NCBI GenBank assembly: GCA_029008875.1
Contig: JAQXJP010000029.1
Coordinates: forward strand, 1-44,345
Reading direction: 5' to 3'
Length of the DNA stretch: 44,345 bases
Source: Lachnospiraceae bacterium
GTDB lineage: Bacteria > Bacillota > Clostridia > Lachnospirales > Lachnospiraceae
The notes under the pieces: model-generated
What the model saw: only the letters and a program-made list of their open reading frames with translations
The model's database searches: none
Told to the model about the DNA's origin: nothing
Part shown: piece after piece, positions 10,394 through 21,075 of the stretch
How the letters are laid out: each line of letters opens with the position of its first letter
Numbering within the stretch: the first letter of the stretch is position 1
Position numbers and translations under genes: made by a program

Positions 10394-10612
10394 ATGTCAA
10401 AAGCAGATGTAATCGAAGTAGAAGGCGTTGTAGTTGAGAAACTTCCGAATGCGTTTTTTAAAGTAGAGCTTGAGAACGGACATCAGATTTTAGCCACAAT
10501 CAGTGGAAAATTGAGAATGAATTTTATCAGAATTCTTCCGGGGGATAAGGTAACCATCGAGATGTCCCCATATGATTTGACGAAGGGAAGAATTATCTGG
10601 AGAGATAAATAA
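10394..10612 (+). CDS. infA: Translation initiation factor IF-1
   Basis: This 72-residue protein starts [20 protein letters not shown] and contains the S1-like OB-fold sequence ([20 protein letters not shown]) up to [13 protein letters not shown]-1 occupies the 30S A site during initiation. The length is exactly that of the family. AGGAGGATTTAGTTT precedes the ATG. In some Firmicutes a small KOW-domain gene lies between map and infA; none is seen here. Confidence 0.98.
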   Translation: MSKADVIEVEGVVVEKLPNAFFKVELENGHQILATISGKLRMNFIRILPGDKVTIEMSPYDLTKGRIIWRDK

Positions 10613-10618
10613 AATGTA

Positions 10619-10647
10619 TTGACTTCTTGAAAGCGCCCGTGTATAAT
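10619..10647 (+). promoter_or_regulatory. Sigma-70/A-type promoter upstream of rpmJ
   Basis: TTGACT at 10619-10624 and TATAAT at 10642-10647 are separated by exactly 17 bases. This starts seven bases after the infA stop. Transcription would begin near 10654 and read rpmJ-rpsM-rpsK-rpsD-rpoA-rplQ. It is the best consensus promoter in the ribosomal part of the window and divides the long cluster into spc and alpha-like transcripts. Confidence 0.8.
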
Positions 10648-10733
10648 ACTATTCGGACACTTTTGGAAAAGTACCAGGAAAAGGGCGGGAAACCGCTAAA
10701 ATAGGGACTTTTATAGAGAAAGGAGGATTTGCT

Positions 10734-10847
10734 GTGAAGGTAAGATCATCAGTCAAACCTATTTGCGAAAAGTGCAAAGTTATCAAGAGAAAAGGAAGCA
10801 TCAGAATTATCTGTGAAAATCCGAAGCATAAGCAGAGACAGGGTTAA
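10734..10847 (+). CDS. rpmJ: 50S ribosomal protein L36 (zinc form)
   Basis: This 37-codon gene begins at GTG after AAAGGAGG. The protein starts [14 protein letters not shown] and ends NPKHKQRQG, with the zinc-ribbon ligands Cys11, Cys14, Cys27 and His32. L36 is the smallest 50S protein and contacts 23S rRNA near L6. The gene between infA and rpsM is rpmJ in most bacteria. Confidence 0.97.
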   Translation: MKVRSSVKPICEKCKVIKRKGSIRIICENPKHKQRQG

Positions 10848-11152
10848 TATCCGATAAGGAGTTATACCCTGCCGTTTGTGCGTTATGGATTACCTTTTTT
10901 CACAATCATTATGTGCGGCTGCAGATCGACGGCAAACGCATCGATCTGTTCATAATAAACAGAGCATATCTGTAGGGCGTTTCATAATACCGAGTGAGCG
11001 TCTGTAATATGCAAATACAGAGGGATAGGTGCATACACACATTTCAGGGCGAGCAACCGCAGCTGTATGGGAATATTCTTCGGGAAGGTATATTGTTGCA
11101 GTATATCAGTCAACTATCAATTACGAAAATTTTTATGGAGGTGTAAACACAC
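10848..11152 (+). promoter_or_regulatory. Long structured leader between rpmJ and rpsM
   Basis: This 305-nt stretch has no convincing reading frame; a 67-codon frame runs through it from 11029 into rpsM out of phase and lacks support. It holds a perfect hairpin CAGATCGA (10922-10929)/TCGATCTG (10941-10948) whose 11-nt loop can also pair with TGCCG/CGTTTG upstream near 10870-10878. TCTGTA occurs twice (10969-10974 and 11001-11006), and either copy can pair with the single TACAGA at 11016-11021. A Shine-Dalgarno (GGAGGTG) lies just before rpsM. This looks like a regulatory leader, perhaps for a ribosomal protein such as S4, which is inference. Confidence 0.55.
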
Positions 11153-11521
11153 ATGGCTCGTATTGCAGGTGTAGATTTACCAAGAGAAAAACGTGTAGAG
11201 ATCGGCTTAACTTACATCTACGGAATCGGTAGAGTAAGCGCTAACCGCATCCTTGAAGCAGCTAATGTAAATCCTGACACTCGTGTCAGAGATTTGACAG
11301 ATGACGAAGTTAAGAGAATCAGTGCAGTGATCGATGAGACCCAGACTGTAGAAGGTGATCTCAGAAGAGAGATCGCGCTCAATATTAAGAGACTTCAGGA
11401 GATCGGATGCTATCGTGGAATCCGTCACAGAAAGGGACTTCCTGTTCGTGGTCAGAAGACCAAGACCAACGCAAGAACAAGAAAGGGTCCGAAGAGAACC
11501 GTAGCAAACAAGAAGAAATAA
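11153..11521 (+). CDS. rpsM: 30S ribosomal protein S13
   Basis: This 122-residue S13 starts [20 protein letters not shown] and contains the helix-two-turn-helix core and the basic tail [21 protein letters not shown]13 lies in the 30S head and forms bridges to the 50S subunit. GGAGGTG precedes the ATG after the long structured leader. Confidence 0.98.
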   Translation: MARIAGVDLPREKRVEIGLTYIYGIGRVSANRILEAANVNPDTRVRDLTDDEVKRISAVIDETQTVEGDLRREIALNIKRLQEIGCYRGIRHRKGLPVRGQKTKTNARTRKGPKRTVANKKK

Positions 11522-11546
11522 TTAGAGAAAGTAGGTTAGTTTAGAT

Positions 11547-11942
11547 ATGGCTAAAGCAGTTGCAAAAAAAGTAACAAAGAAGCGTGTAAAGAAAAACGTT
11601 GAACGCGGACAGGCACATATTCAGTCATCTTTCAATAATACTATCGTAACACTTACAGATGCTGAGGGTAATGCTTTATCATGGGCTAGTGCCGGTGGTC
11701 TGGGATTTAGAGGTTCAAAGAAATCTACTCCATATGCTGCTCAGATGGCAGCTGAAACCGCTGCAAAGGCAGCAATGATTCACGGCTTAAAGACAGTTGA
11801 CGTATTCGTTAAGGGACCGGGCTCAGGTAGAGAGGCAGCTATCCGTGCGCTTTCTGCATGCGGTCTTGAGGTTACATCAATCAGAGACGTAACTCCGGTA
11901 CCTCACAATGGATGTCGTCCACCAAAGCGCAGAAGAGTTTAA
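11547..11942 (+). CDS. rpsK: 30S ribosomal protein S11
   Basis: This is a 131-residue S11: [20 protein letters not shown], then [20 protein letters not shown] and the ending [18 protein letters not shown], all family hallmarks. It lies on the 30S platform near the mRNA exit. The upstream purine-rich site (GAGAAAGTAGG) is weaker than those of its neighbours. The 25-nt gap after rpsM fits an operon. Confidence 0.97.
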   Translation: MAKAVAKKVTKKRVKKNVERGQAHIQSSFNNTIVTLTDAEGNALSWASAGGLGFRGSKKSTPYAAQMAAETAAKAAMIHGLKTVDVFVKGPGSGREAAIRALSACGLEVTSIRDVTPVPHNGCRPPKRRRV

Positions 11943-11960
11943 TTAGGAGGATAGATTAAG

Positions 11961-12554
11961 ATGGCAGTGAATAAAACACCTGTATTGAAAAGATGCAGAT
12001 CCCTTGGTTTAGAGCCAAGTGTATTAGGATATGATAAGAAGTCCAGGAGAAACCTTACCAGAGCAAACCGCAAGGTGTCTGAGTACGGACTTCAGTTGAG
12101 AGAGAAGCAGAAGGCAAAATTCATCTACGGTGTACTTGAGAAGCCTTTCCGTAACTACTATGAAAAGGCAGATAAGATGAAAGGCCTTACCGGTCCGAAC
12201 CTTATGACCATGCTTGAGTCAAGACTTGATAACGTAGTATTCCGTTGCGGGTTTGCCAGAACAAGAAAGGAAGCAAGACAGCTTGTAGGACACAAGTTCA
12301 TTACCGTAAACGGTAAGGTGGTTAACATTCCTTCCTACCTTGTTAAGGCTGGTGACGTAATCGAGATCAAGGAAGGCAAGAAGAACATTCAGAGAATGAA
12401 GGATATCACGGAAGTTGCCGGTGGAAGACTTGTTCCTGAATGGTTAGATGTTGATGCTGAGAAACTCCAGGGAACTGTTAAGGAATTACCTACTCGCGAG
12501 CAGATCGATGTTCCGGTTGATGAGATGCTTATCGTCGAGTTGTATTCTAAGTAA
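11961..12554 (+). CDS. rpsD: 30S ribosomal protein S4
   Basis: This 197-residue S4 begins [20 protein letters not shown]. It has the S4 RNA-binding domain ([20 protein letters not shown], then [19 protein letters not shown]). The zinc-type N-terminal Cys set is absent. S4 is a primary 16S-binding protein and in several phyla represses its operon by binding a leader RNA. TTAGGAGG precedes the ATG. Its place between rpsK and rpoA is standard. Confidence 0.97.
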   Translation: MAVNKTPVLKRCRSLGLEPSVLGYDKKSRRNLTRANRKVSEYGLQLREKQKAKFIYGVLEKPFRNYYEKADKMKGLTGPNLMTMLESRLDNVVFRCGFARTRKEARQLVGHKFITVNGKVVNIPSYLVKAGDVIEIKEGKKNIQRMKDITEVAGGRLVPEWLDVDAEKLQGTVKELPTREQIDVPVDEMLIVELYSK

Positions 12555-12579
12555 TTCGCATAAGGACATAATACGCGTA

Positions 12580-12603
12580 CCGTGGGATATTTTTATTCCA
12601 CGG
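12580..12603 (+). other. Hairpin in the rpsD-rpoA spacer
   Basis: CCGTGGGA at 12580-12587 pairs with TTCCACGG at 12596-12603 (seven Watson-Crick pairs and one G-T) around a T-rich loop. It sits in a 104-nt spacer with no reading frame and no T-tract after the stem. It could tune rpoA translation or mark an RNA-processing point. Confidence 0.65.
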
Positions 12604-12658
12604 ATTTCGCGACTATATGCATAGAGTAACATGAAACCCGAGAAGGAGGGACTTTGTA

Positions 12659-13618
12659 GTGTTCGATTTTGAAAAACCAAAAATTGAAATTGCTGAAATT
12701 TCTGAAGACAAAAAGTACGGTAGATTTGTTGTTGAGCCACTGGAGAGAGGCTACGGTACAACGCTTGGTAATTCTCTCAGAAGAATTATGCTATCTTCTT
12801 TGCCGGGAGCTGCAGTAAGCCACGTAAAGATTGATGGCGTGTTGCATGAGTTCAGTTCAATTCCGGGAGTGAAGGAAGATGTGACTGAGATTATCATGAA
12901 CATCAAGAACCTTGCAATCCGTAACAACAGTTCAACAAATGAACCAAAAGTTGCTTATATTGAATTCGAAGGTGAGGGTGTTGTAAAAGCATCCGATATT
13001 CAGGTTGATTCCGATATCGAGATTCTGAATCCGGATTTGGAAATTGCTCACTTGAATGGTGGAACCGACTGCAAGTTGTACATGGAGTTAACCATCAACA
13101 AGGGAAGAGGATATGTGAGTGCAGACAAGAATAAGACGGACGATACACCGATCGGTGTCATCGCAATCGATTCTATCTACACACCGGTAGAGCGTGTAAA
13201 CCTGATTGTAGAGAACACTCGTGTTGGTCAGGTGACAGACTATGATAAGCTTACATTGGATGTATACACCAATGGTACATTGGAGCCGGACGAGGCGGTA
13301 AGCCTTGCTGCGAAGGTTTTGAGCGAGCATCTGAACTTGTTTATTGACCTTTCCGATGCAGCAATCAACGCTGACGTTATGGTTGAGAAGCCAAATGATG
13401 CCCAGGAGAAAGTTCTTGAGATGAATATCGATGAACTGGAACTCTCCGTGCGTTCATACAACTGCTTGAAGAGAGCAGGAATCAACACTGTCGCTGAGCT
13501 GATTAACAGAACTCCGGAAGATATGATGAAGGTTCGTAATCTCGGACGCAAATCTTTGGAAGAAGTGTTGGCAAAGTTAAAAGAGTTAGGTTTAGAGTTA
13601 AATCGAGGAGAGGACTAA
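12659..13618 (+). CDS. rpoA: DNA-directed RNA polymerase alpha subunit
   Basis: This 319-residue alpha subunit starts at GTG after GAAGGAGG ([17 protein letters not shown]). The N-terminal dimerisation domain has [21 protein letters not shown] flexible linker follows near residue 235. The C-terminal domain ([19 protein letters not shown], then [19 protein letters not shown]) binds UP elements and activators. Length and order are those of the alpha operon. The following 196 nt before rplQ are unusual and listed separately. Confidence 0.98.
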   Translation: MFDFEKPKIEIAEISEDKKYGRFVVEPLERGYGTTLGNSLRRIMLSSLPGAAVSHVKIDGVLHEFSSIPGVKEDVTEIIMNIKNLAIRNNSSTNEPKVAYIEFEGEGVVKASDIQVDSDIEILNPDLEIAHLNGGTDCKLYMELTINKGRGYVSADKNKTDDTPIGVIAIDSIYTPVERVNLIVENTRVGQVTDYDKLTLDVYTNGTLEPDEAVSLAAKVLSEHLNLFIDLSDAAINADVMVEKPNDAQEKVLEMNIDELELSVRSYNCLKRAGINTVAELINRTPEDMMKVRNLGRKSLEEVLAKLKELGLELNRGED

Positions 13619-13657
13619 TCGTTCTCGAATCTGTTTAATATACTCATCAGGCAGGTT

Positions 13658-13680
13658 CAGTAAGACCGAGGAGCGTGAGC
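13658..13680 (+). repeat. Motif copy 1 of the rpoA-rplQ spacer
   Basis: This copy reads CAGTAAGACC, GAG, GAGCGTGAGC. It differs from copy 2 at three positions, two of them A/G changes in the three-base middle. It is enclosed by a GGCAG/CTGCC stem. Confidence 0.85.
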
Positions 13681-13761
13681 ATGTCTGCCCGGTTACATTT
13701 TTATGTAACTGCATGAGTGGCAACTGGTAGCCCTGCTACCACAACAAGATACGACGCAAGG

Positions 13762-13784
13762 CAGTAAGACCAAAGAGCGTGACC
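13762..13784 (+). repeat. Motif copy 2 of the rpoA-rplQ spacer
   Basis: This copy reads CAGTAAGACC, AAA, GAGCGTGACC and is enclosed by a GACGC/GCGTC stem. It begins 104 bases after copy 1 and ends 30 bases before the rplQ start. Confidence 0.85.
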
Positions 13785-13814
13785 CGGCGTCCCACAAAAT
13801 GGAGGAAAACAAAA

Positions 13815-14342
13815 ATGGCAAAGTATCGTAAGTTGAGCAGAACCTCTAGCCAGAGAAAGGCATTACTCAGAGGTCAGGTAACACAGCTTCTTGCAAACGG
13901 CAAGATTGTGACAACCGAGGCAAAGGCAAAGGAAGTTCGCAAGATTGCGGAAGGACTTATCGCTTCTGCAGTTCGAGAGAAGGATAACTTCGAGGAAGTT
14001 ACCGTAACCGCTAAGGTTGCTCGCAAGGACAAGGACGGAAAGCGTGTGAAGGAAGTTGTTGACGGCAAGAAAGTGACCGTATACGACGAAGTTGAGAAGA
14101 CTATCAAGAAGGATATGCCTTCCCGTCTTCACGCAAGAAGAGAGATGCTCAAGGTTCTCTATCCGGTGAAAGAGTCAACGGATGGCAAGAAGAAAAACAC
14201 CAAGGAAGTTGATCTTGTGGCAAAGTTGTTTGACGAGATTGCTCCAAAGTATGCGAATCGCAACGGTGGATACACCAGAATCGTCAAGATCGGTCAGCGT
14301 AAGGGTGACGGAGCTCTCGAGGTTGTACTTGAGTTAGTATAG
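13815..14342 (+). CDS. rplQ: 50S ribosomal protein L17 with internal insertion
   Basis: This is a 175-residue L17; the family is usually 115-130 residues. The N-terminal core (MAKYRKLSRTSSQRKALLRG, then TTEAKAKEVRKIAEGLI) and C-terminal core (DEIAPKYANRNGGYTRIVKI, ending GDGALEVVLELV) are conserved. Between them is an extra segment of about 50-60 charged residues (around residues 62-125, Lys/Asp/Glu-rich). I chose the ATG at 13815, after GGAGG; the frame upstream lies in the structured spacer. L17 sits at the exit side of the 50S. The insertion is probably lineage-specific. Confidence 0.96.
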   Translation: MAKYRKLSRTSSQRKALLRGQVTQLLANGKIVTTEAKAKEVRKIAEGLIASAVREKDNFEEVTVTAKVARKDKDGKRVKEVVDGKKVTVYDEVEKTIKKDMPSRLHARREMLKVLYPVKESTDGKKKNTKEVDLVAKLFDEIAPKYANRNGGYTRIVKIGQRKGDGALEVVLELV

Positions 14343-14359
14343 TTTCATACGAAAAAGCC

Positions 14360-14395
14360 AAAGGCTTCTGTGGAAATCCACAGAAGCCTTTTTTT
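14360..14395 (+). terminator. Rho-independent terminator of the ribosomal cluster
   Basis: AAAGGCTTCTGTGG pairs perfectly over 14 bp with CCACAGAAGCCTTT around the loop AAAT, and the 3' arm runs into a T-tract ending at 14395. It starts 17 bases after the rplQ stop and ends the long ribosomal transcript. Confidence 0.95.
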
Positions 14396-14633
14396 GCAAA
14401 TAGAACTTTTAGACTAGAAAATGGGCGTTTTCGTGTATTTTCGGATGAATTTGCGCGCTTTCAAATTGTATCTGCCAACATAAGACACGGACTCCTCGTT
14501 ATAATTACCACATAATCAAGCAGAGAGAACAAAGAATTGTGCAATATATACAAAATACATAGCATTCTTTGTAACTCCTGCGAGATTGGGAACCTACAAA
14601 TTTATATTATGACCTTGGGAGGGTGAGAAAAGT
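14396..14633 (+). promoter_or_regulatory. Control region of the sugar ABC/beta-galactosidase operon
   Basis: TATAAT at 14500-14505 is a good -10, but no -35 match lies 16-18 bases upstream, which suggests activator dependence. Upstream is an inverted repeat AATTTG (14448-14453)/CAAATT (14462-14467), a candidate operator; its right half resembles a catabolite-response element but the left half does not. Downstream in the leader, ACAAAGAAT (14529-14537) pairs with ATTCTTTGT (14564-14572). The start codon follows GGGAGGGTGAG. Confidence 0.5.
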
Positions 14634-15965
14634 ATGAAAAAGAGAGTTTTATCAGTTTTACTTGTTTCTGCAATGACTGCATCATTGTTTGCAGGATGCG
14701 GAAACGACACAGCAGCTCCGTCCGACGGAACACAGACTGAGGAATCTACTGCAGCGGTTTCGTCCGATGATCCAAACACATTGACGGTTTATGCGTGGGA
14801 TGCCAACTTCAACATCCCTGCACTTGAGGCAGCGGAAGCAGACTACAAGGCAAACGTAAATCCGGACTTTAACCTTGAGATTATTGAGCAGTCCCAGTCA
14901 TCCGACGTTGAGGATGCCATCACATTGGCGGGATCTTCCGGAGACTACAGCAACTTGCCGGACATCGTATTGTTCCAGGATCACTATTTCCAGCAGTACG
15001 TTACCAACTATCCGGATGCTTTTATCCCGGTAGATGATGCAGAGGTTGATTGGTCCGACTTCGGTGCAGAGAAGTTGTCCTTCTCCACCATCAACGGAAC
15101 CCACTACGGATTCCCGGTCGATAACGGAACCGTAATATTCGCTTACCGTACAGATCTTCTTGCAGAGGCGGGATACACAATTGATGATATGACCGGAATT
15201 TCATGGGCAGACTTCATCACTGTTGGCAAGGAAGTGTATGCGAAGACAGGAAAGTACTTACTTTCCATGGATGGTAGCGGAAATGACCTTATGTACATGA
15301 TGCTTCAGGCGGAAGGCGTTTCTCAGTTTAAGGATGGTGCACCATATGTAACAGAGAATGAAACCTTGGTAGAAGTTATGCAGATTCTTGATGAGATGGT
15401 CAAGGAGAATGTATTGTACCTTGCAAATGACTGGGGCGATTACACAAACCAGACAATCGTGAACGATATGGTTGCAGGCGTAATGAATGGTAACTGGATT
15501 ATTCCTACCATCGAGAGCGTTCCTGAGAATTCAGGAAAGTGGGAGATTACTTCTATGCCTACATTGGCAGGTGGTGAGGGATACGCTTCAAACGGTGGAT
15601 CTTCACTCTACATTACCGGTAACTGCCAGAAGACAGACCTTGCGAAGGATTTCCTTGCAAAGACCTTCGGTGGAAGCAAAGAGACATACGATGCAGCTTT
15701 GAAAGACGGTGGTGTGATTACCTGCTGTATCTCCGCAGGAGAGTCAGAAGTATACAGTCAGGGTGTTGATTACTTCAACGGACAGCCAATCTACGCGAAG
15801 ATTGTTGAGATGGGATCTCATGTAAAGGTTGTAGAGCAGAACGACTATCACTATGATATGCGTTCACAGCTTTCCACTGCATTGATCAACGCAAGAGACG
15901 GTGCTGATTTGATGGAGGAACTTAAGGCCGCTGAAGACAACATTAAGTTCACAATGGGACTTTAA
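14634..15965 (+). CDS. Sugar ABC transporter substrate-binding lipoprotein
   Basis: This is a 443-residue extracellular solute-binding protein (family 1). It has a lipoprotein signal peptide, MKKRVLSVLLVSAMT..LFAGC, with the lipidated cysteine at residue 22. An acidic, Ser/Thr-rich linker follows, then the bilobed fold (LTVYAWDANFNIPALEAAE at the start of the mature domain, YAYRTDLL-like lobe contacts, and DMRSQLSTALINARDGADL near the end). It would bind an oligosaccharide or sugar outside the membrane and deliver it to the two permeases downstream. The lacZ-type enzyme in the same unit suggests a beta-galactoside, which is inference. Confidence 0.9.
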   Translation: MKKRVLSVLLVSAMTASLFAGCGNDTAAPSDGTQTEESTAAVSSDDPNTLTVYAWDANFNIPALEAAEADYKANVNPDFNLEIIEQSQSSDVEDAITLAGSSGDYSNLPDIVLFQDHYFQQYVTNYPDAFIPVDDAEVDWSDFGAEKLSFSTINGTHYGFPVDNGTVIFAYRTDLLAEAGYTIDDMTGISWADFITVGKEVYAKTGKYLLSMDGSGNDLMYMMLQAEGVSQFKDGAPYVTENETLVEVMQILDEMVKENVLYLANDWGDYTNQTIVNDMVAGVMNGNWIIPTIESVPENSGKWEITSMPTLAGGEGYASNGGSSLYITGNCQKTDLAKDFLAKTFGGSKETYDAALKDGGVITCCISAGESEVYSQGVDYFNGQPIYAKIVEMGSHVKVVEQNDYHYDMRSQLSTALINARDGADLMEELKAAEDNIKFTMGL

Positions 15966-15990
15966 TCCCTTAAGAAATATAGCAATGCTT

Positions 15991-16022
15991 AAACGGGGAA
16001 TCGACGCTTCGACTCCCCGTTT
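15991..16022 (+). other. Hairpin between binding protein and permease
   Basis: AAACGGGGA at 15991-15999 pairs with TCCCCGTTT at 16014-16022, and inner TCGA/TCGA pairs extend the stem after one mismatch. Only TTTA follows, so it is a poor terminator. Such hairpins between a binding protein and its permeases often stabilise the upstream mRNA and raise binding-protein levels. Confidence 0.75.
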
Positions 16023-16046
16023 ATCCAATAGATAGGGGGGCTACAC

Positions 16047-16946
16047 TTGGAAAAAAAGAAGGGAATGAGTATTAGCGCAAAGCAAAAAGCAGCAGGTTGG
16101 TCATACTTAATGCCGGCAACTATTTTGCTCGCAATCATGAGCTTTTACCCAATTATTCAGGCGATTATTACTTCTCTGAAAACGGGATCCAGTGCCAATA
16201 TGCAGTGGTCAGACCCACTGACGTACAATTACGCGAGAATGTTCCAGGACAAGATTTTTCTTCGCTCCGTGGGCAACACATTCTTGTATTTGATTATTGA
16301 AGTGCCAATCATGCTTGTGCTCGCAATGCTCCTGGCACAGTTACTCAACAATAAGGATCTGAAATTTAAAGGTTTTTTCCGCACATGCGTCTTTCTGCCA
16401 TGTGCAACATCATTAGTTTCATACTCATTGATTTTTAAATCTTTGTTTGCAACCCAGGGACTTATGAATACTATTCTTGTGAACCTGGGAATACTGGAAG
16501 AGAACTACAACTTCCTCGGATCTCCTACAAGTGCGAAAGCGATTATTATCATCGCCTTGATCTGGAGATGGACCGGATACAACATGGTATTTTTCTTGGC
16601 AGGACTTCAGAATATTGAATATTCTGTATATGAAGCCGCCAAAATTGATGGCGCCAATGGATGGCAGACGTTTTGGCGAATTACCGTACCGCTCCTGAAA
16701 CCAACAATTGTTATGACTGTAATCATGTCAATCAATGGTACCTTGCAGTTGTTCGATGAGTCTGTAAACCTGACAAGCGGCGGACCTGCAAATGCGACCA
16801 TTACAATGTCACATTACATTTACAATATGTCCTTTGGACAGGGTGTTGCGAACTTTGGATACGCATCAGCATTATCATTCCTCGTATTCATCATGGTTGC
16901 AATACTTGCCTTTATCAACATGAAAGTAGGTGATAAGCGTGACTAA
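16047..16946 (+). CDS. Sugar ABC transporter permease (MalF-like)
   Basis: This 299-residue membrane protein has six predicted transmembrane segments. It carries the EAA loop (EAAKIDGANGWQTFWRITVP, near residues 195-214) that contacts the transport ATPase. The family is CUT1 (binding-protein-dependent inner membrane component). I use the TTG at 16047, spaced seven bases from a G-rich site at 16035-16040; an ATG six codons later is possible. It pairs with the next gene to form the heterodimeric channel. No ATPase is encoded nearby, so a shared MsmX-type ATPase probably serves it. Confidence 0.92.
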   Translation: MEKKKGMSISAKQKAAGWSYLMPATILLAIMSFYPIIQAIITSLKTGSSANMQWSDPLTYNYARMFQDKIFLRSVGNTFLYLIIEVPIMLVLAMLLAQLLNNKDLKFKGFFRTCVFLPCATSLVSYSLIFKSLFATQGLMNTILVNLGILEENYNFLGSPTSAKAIIIIALIWRWTGYNMVFFLAGLQNIEYSVYEAAKIDGANGWQTFWRITVPLLKPTIVMTVIMSINGTLQLFDESVNLTSGGPANATITMSHYIYNMSFGQGVANFGYASALSFLVFIMVAILAFINMKVGDKRD

Positions 16947-17769
16947 GAAAAAACATGGATCATCAATACAGCGAAGATTAATTCCTTCGTATATCTTTCT
17001 TATCATCGTATCATTTTTGTCAGTATTTCCATTCTACTGGATGATTGCCGCAGCAACCAACAATACGGTGGATGTTGCCCGGGGTAAGCTGACATTTGGT
17101 ACCTATGCACTCGTAAATCTGAAAAATCTCCTCTCCGGACAGGATTTATGGGGTGCATTGGGGAATTCATTTAAATATGCCACCATTCAGACAGTTGTTG
17201 CACTGTTTGTATGTTCCCTTGCAGGATACGGTTTTGAGTTGTATCATGATAAAGCAAAGGATAAACTGTTTTCCGTGCTTCTTCTTGCGATGATGGTTCC
17301 TCAGGTGGCGACCATGATTCCGCTGTTCAAGATGATGTCAAAGCTGGGATTTTTGAATACGGTGCAGGGCTTTATGCTTCCTGCAATTTCGACGCCGTTT
17401 TTGATTATGATGTTCCGCCAGAACTCGCGAAACTTCCCCATTGATATCATGGAAGCAGCGCGTATCGACGGACTCCGGGAATTTGGAATCTTCTTCCGCA
17501 TGTATATGCCGGTACAGAAATCCACTTATGCGGCTGCAGCGGTAATCACGTTTATGAATGCATGGAATTCATACATGTGGCCGAAGGTAGTTATGACGGA
17601 CAACAGAGCACAGACAATGCCAATGTTGATTGCAAACCTTTCCGCAGGGTATAGCGTTGACTACGGTATGCTGATGATGGGCGTATTGTTCTGCTCGGTA
17701 CCTACCATGATTATCTTCTTCCTGTTGCAGAAACAGTTTGCAGAAGGTATTACCGGATCAGTGAAGTAG
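16939..17769 (+). CDS. Sugar ABC transporter permease (MalG-like)
   Basis: This is the second CUT1 permease, 276 residues, with six hydrophobic segments and the EAA loop EAARIDGLREFGIFFRMYMP. The frame is open from a GTG at 16930. I prefer the GTG at 16939 (MTKKKHGSS), which follows AGTAGG by eight bases; either start overlaps the end of the first permease and implies translational coupling. It ends KQFAEGITGSVK, the usual MalG-type C-terminus. Confidence 0.92.
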   Translation: MTKKKHGSSIQRRLIPSYIFLIIVSFLSVFPFYWMIAAATNNTVDVARGKLTFGTYALVNLKNLLSGQDLWGALGNSFKYATIQTVVALFVCSLAGYGFELYHDKAKDKLFSVLLLAMMVPQVATMIPLFKMMSKLGFLNTVQGFMLPAISTPFLIMMFRQNSRNFPIDIMEAARIDGLREFGIFFRMYMPVQKSTYAAAAVITFMNAWNSYMWPKVVMTDNRAQTMPMLIANLSAGYSVDYGMLMMGVLFCSVPTMIIFFLLQKQFAEGITGSVK

Positions 17770-17807
17770 TCAGGACAACATGTAGTCAGAGAAAATTGCT
17801 ATTGAAA

Positions 17808-17848
17808 TGGGCCGGTGGTGAATGCGTCACTGCCGACCCAAATTTTTT
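17808..17848 (+). terminator. Terminator-like hairpin between permease and lacZ
   Basis: TGGG..CGG..GTGA (17808-17825) pairs imperfectly with TCAC..CCG..CCCA (17827-17840), followed by AATTTTTT to 17848. It resembles a leaky intrinsic terminator or attenuator, with lacZ starting 18 bases later after GTAGGAGG. It would lower lacZ relative to the transporter. Confidence 0.6.
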
Positions 17849-17854
17849 GTGTAG

Positions 17855-20987
<3,133 letters not shown>

Positions 20988-20989
<2 letters not shown>

Positions 20990-21060
20990 AAAACGAGGAT
21001 GGTATCATAATGCCCCCTGTCGTTCTGACAGGGGGCATATGTATTCAGACCTCGTTTTTC
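20988..21060. terminator. Bidirectional terminator between lacZ and the AAA+ ATPase gene
   Basis: An outer stem ACGAGG/CCTCGT with flanking A- and T-tracts encloses an inner perfect 12-bp stem, ATGCCCCCTGTC at 21010-21021 with GACAGGGGGCAT at 21027-21038. On the plus strand T-rich sequence follows at 21055-21059; on the minus strand the A-tract at 20988-20993 becomes a T-tract. It lies between convergent genes and can serve both. Confidence 0.9.
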
Positions 21061-21075
21061 TATTGTGGTATGAAA

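Larger units (their letters stand above)
13619..13814 (+). promoter_or_regulatory. Structured rpoA-rplQ spacer with a duplicated RNA-like motif
   Basis: A 23-nt motif occurs twice, at 13658-13680 and 13762-13784, identical at 20 of 23 positions. The shared cores are CAGTAAGACC and GAGCGTGA. Each copy lies inside its own stem: GGCAG 13650-13654 with CTGCC 13685-13689, and GACGC 13753-13757 with GCGTC 13787-13791. Between them are two more perfect hairpins: GTTACAT/ATGTAAC at 13692-13709 and TGGTAG/CTACCA near 13725-13741. No reading frame explains the region. A tandem protein-binding or regulatory RNA element controlling rplQ is the simplest reading. Confidence 0.7.

Noticed and set aside
11029-11232. 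67-codon frame in the rpmJ-rpsM leader
   Set aside because: It runs into rpsM in another frame, has no ribosome-binding site, and resembles no known protein.
14448-14467. Catabolite-response element (cre)
   Set aside because: Only the right half fits the cre consensus. The left half does not, so it is reported merely as an inverted repeat.
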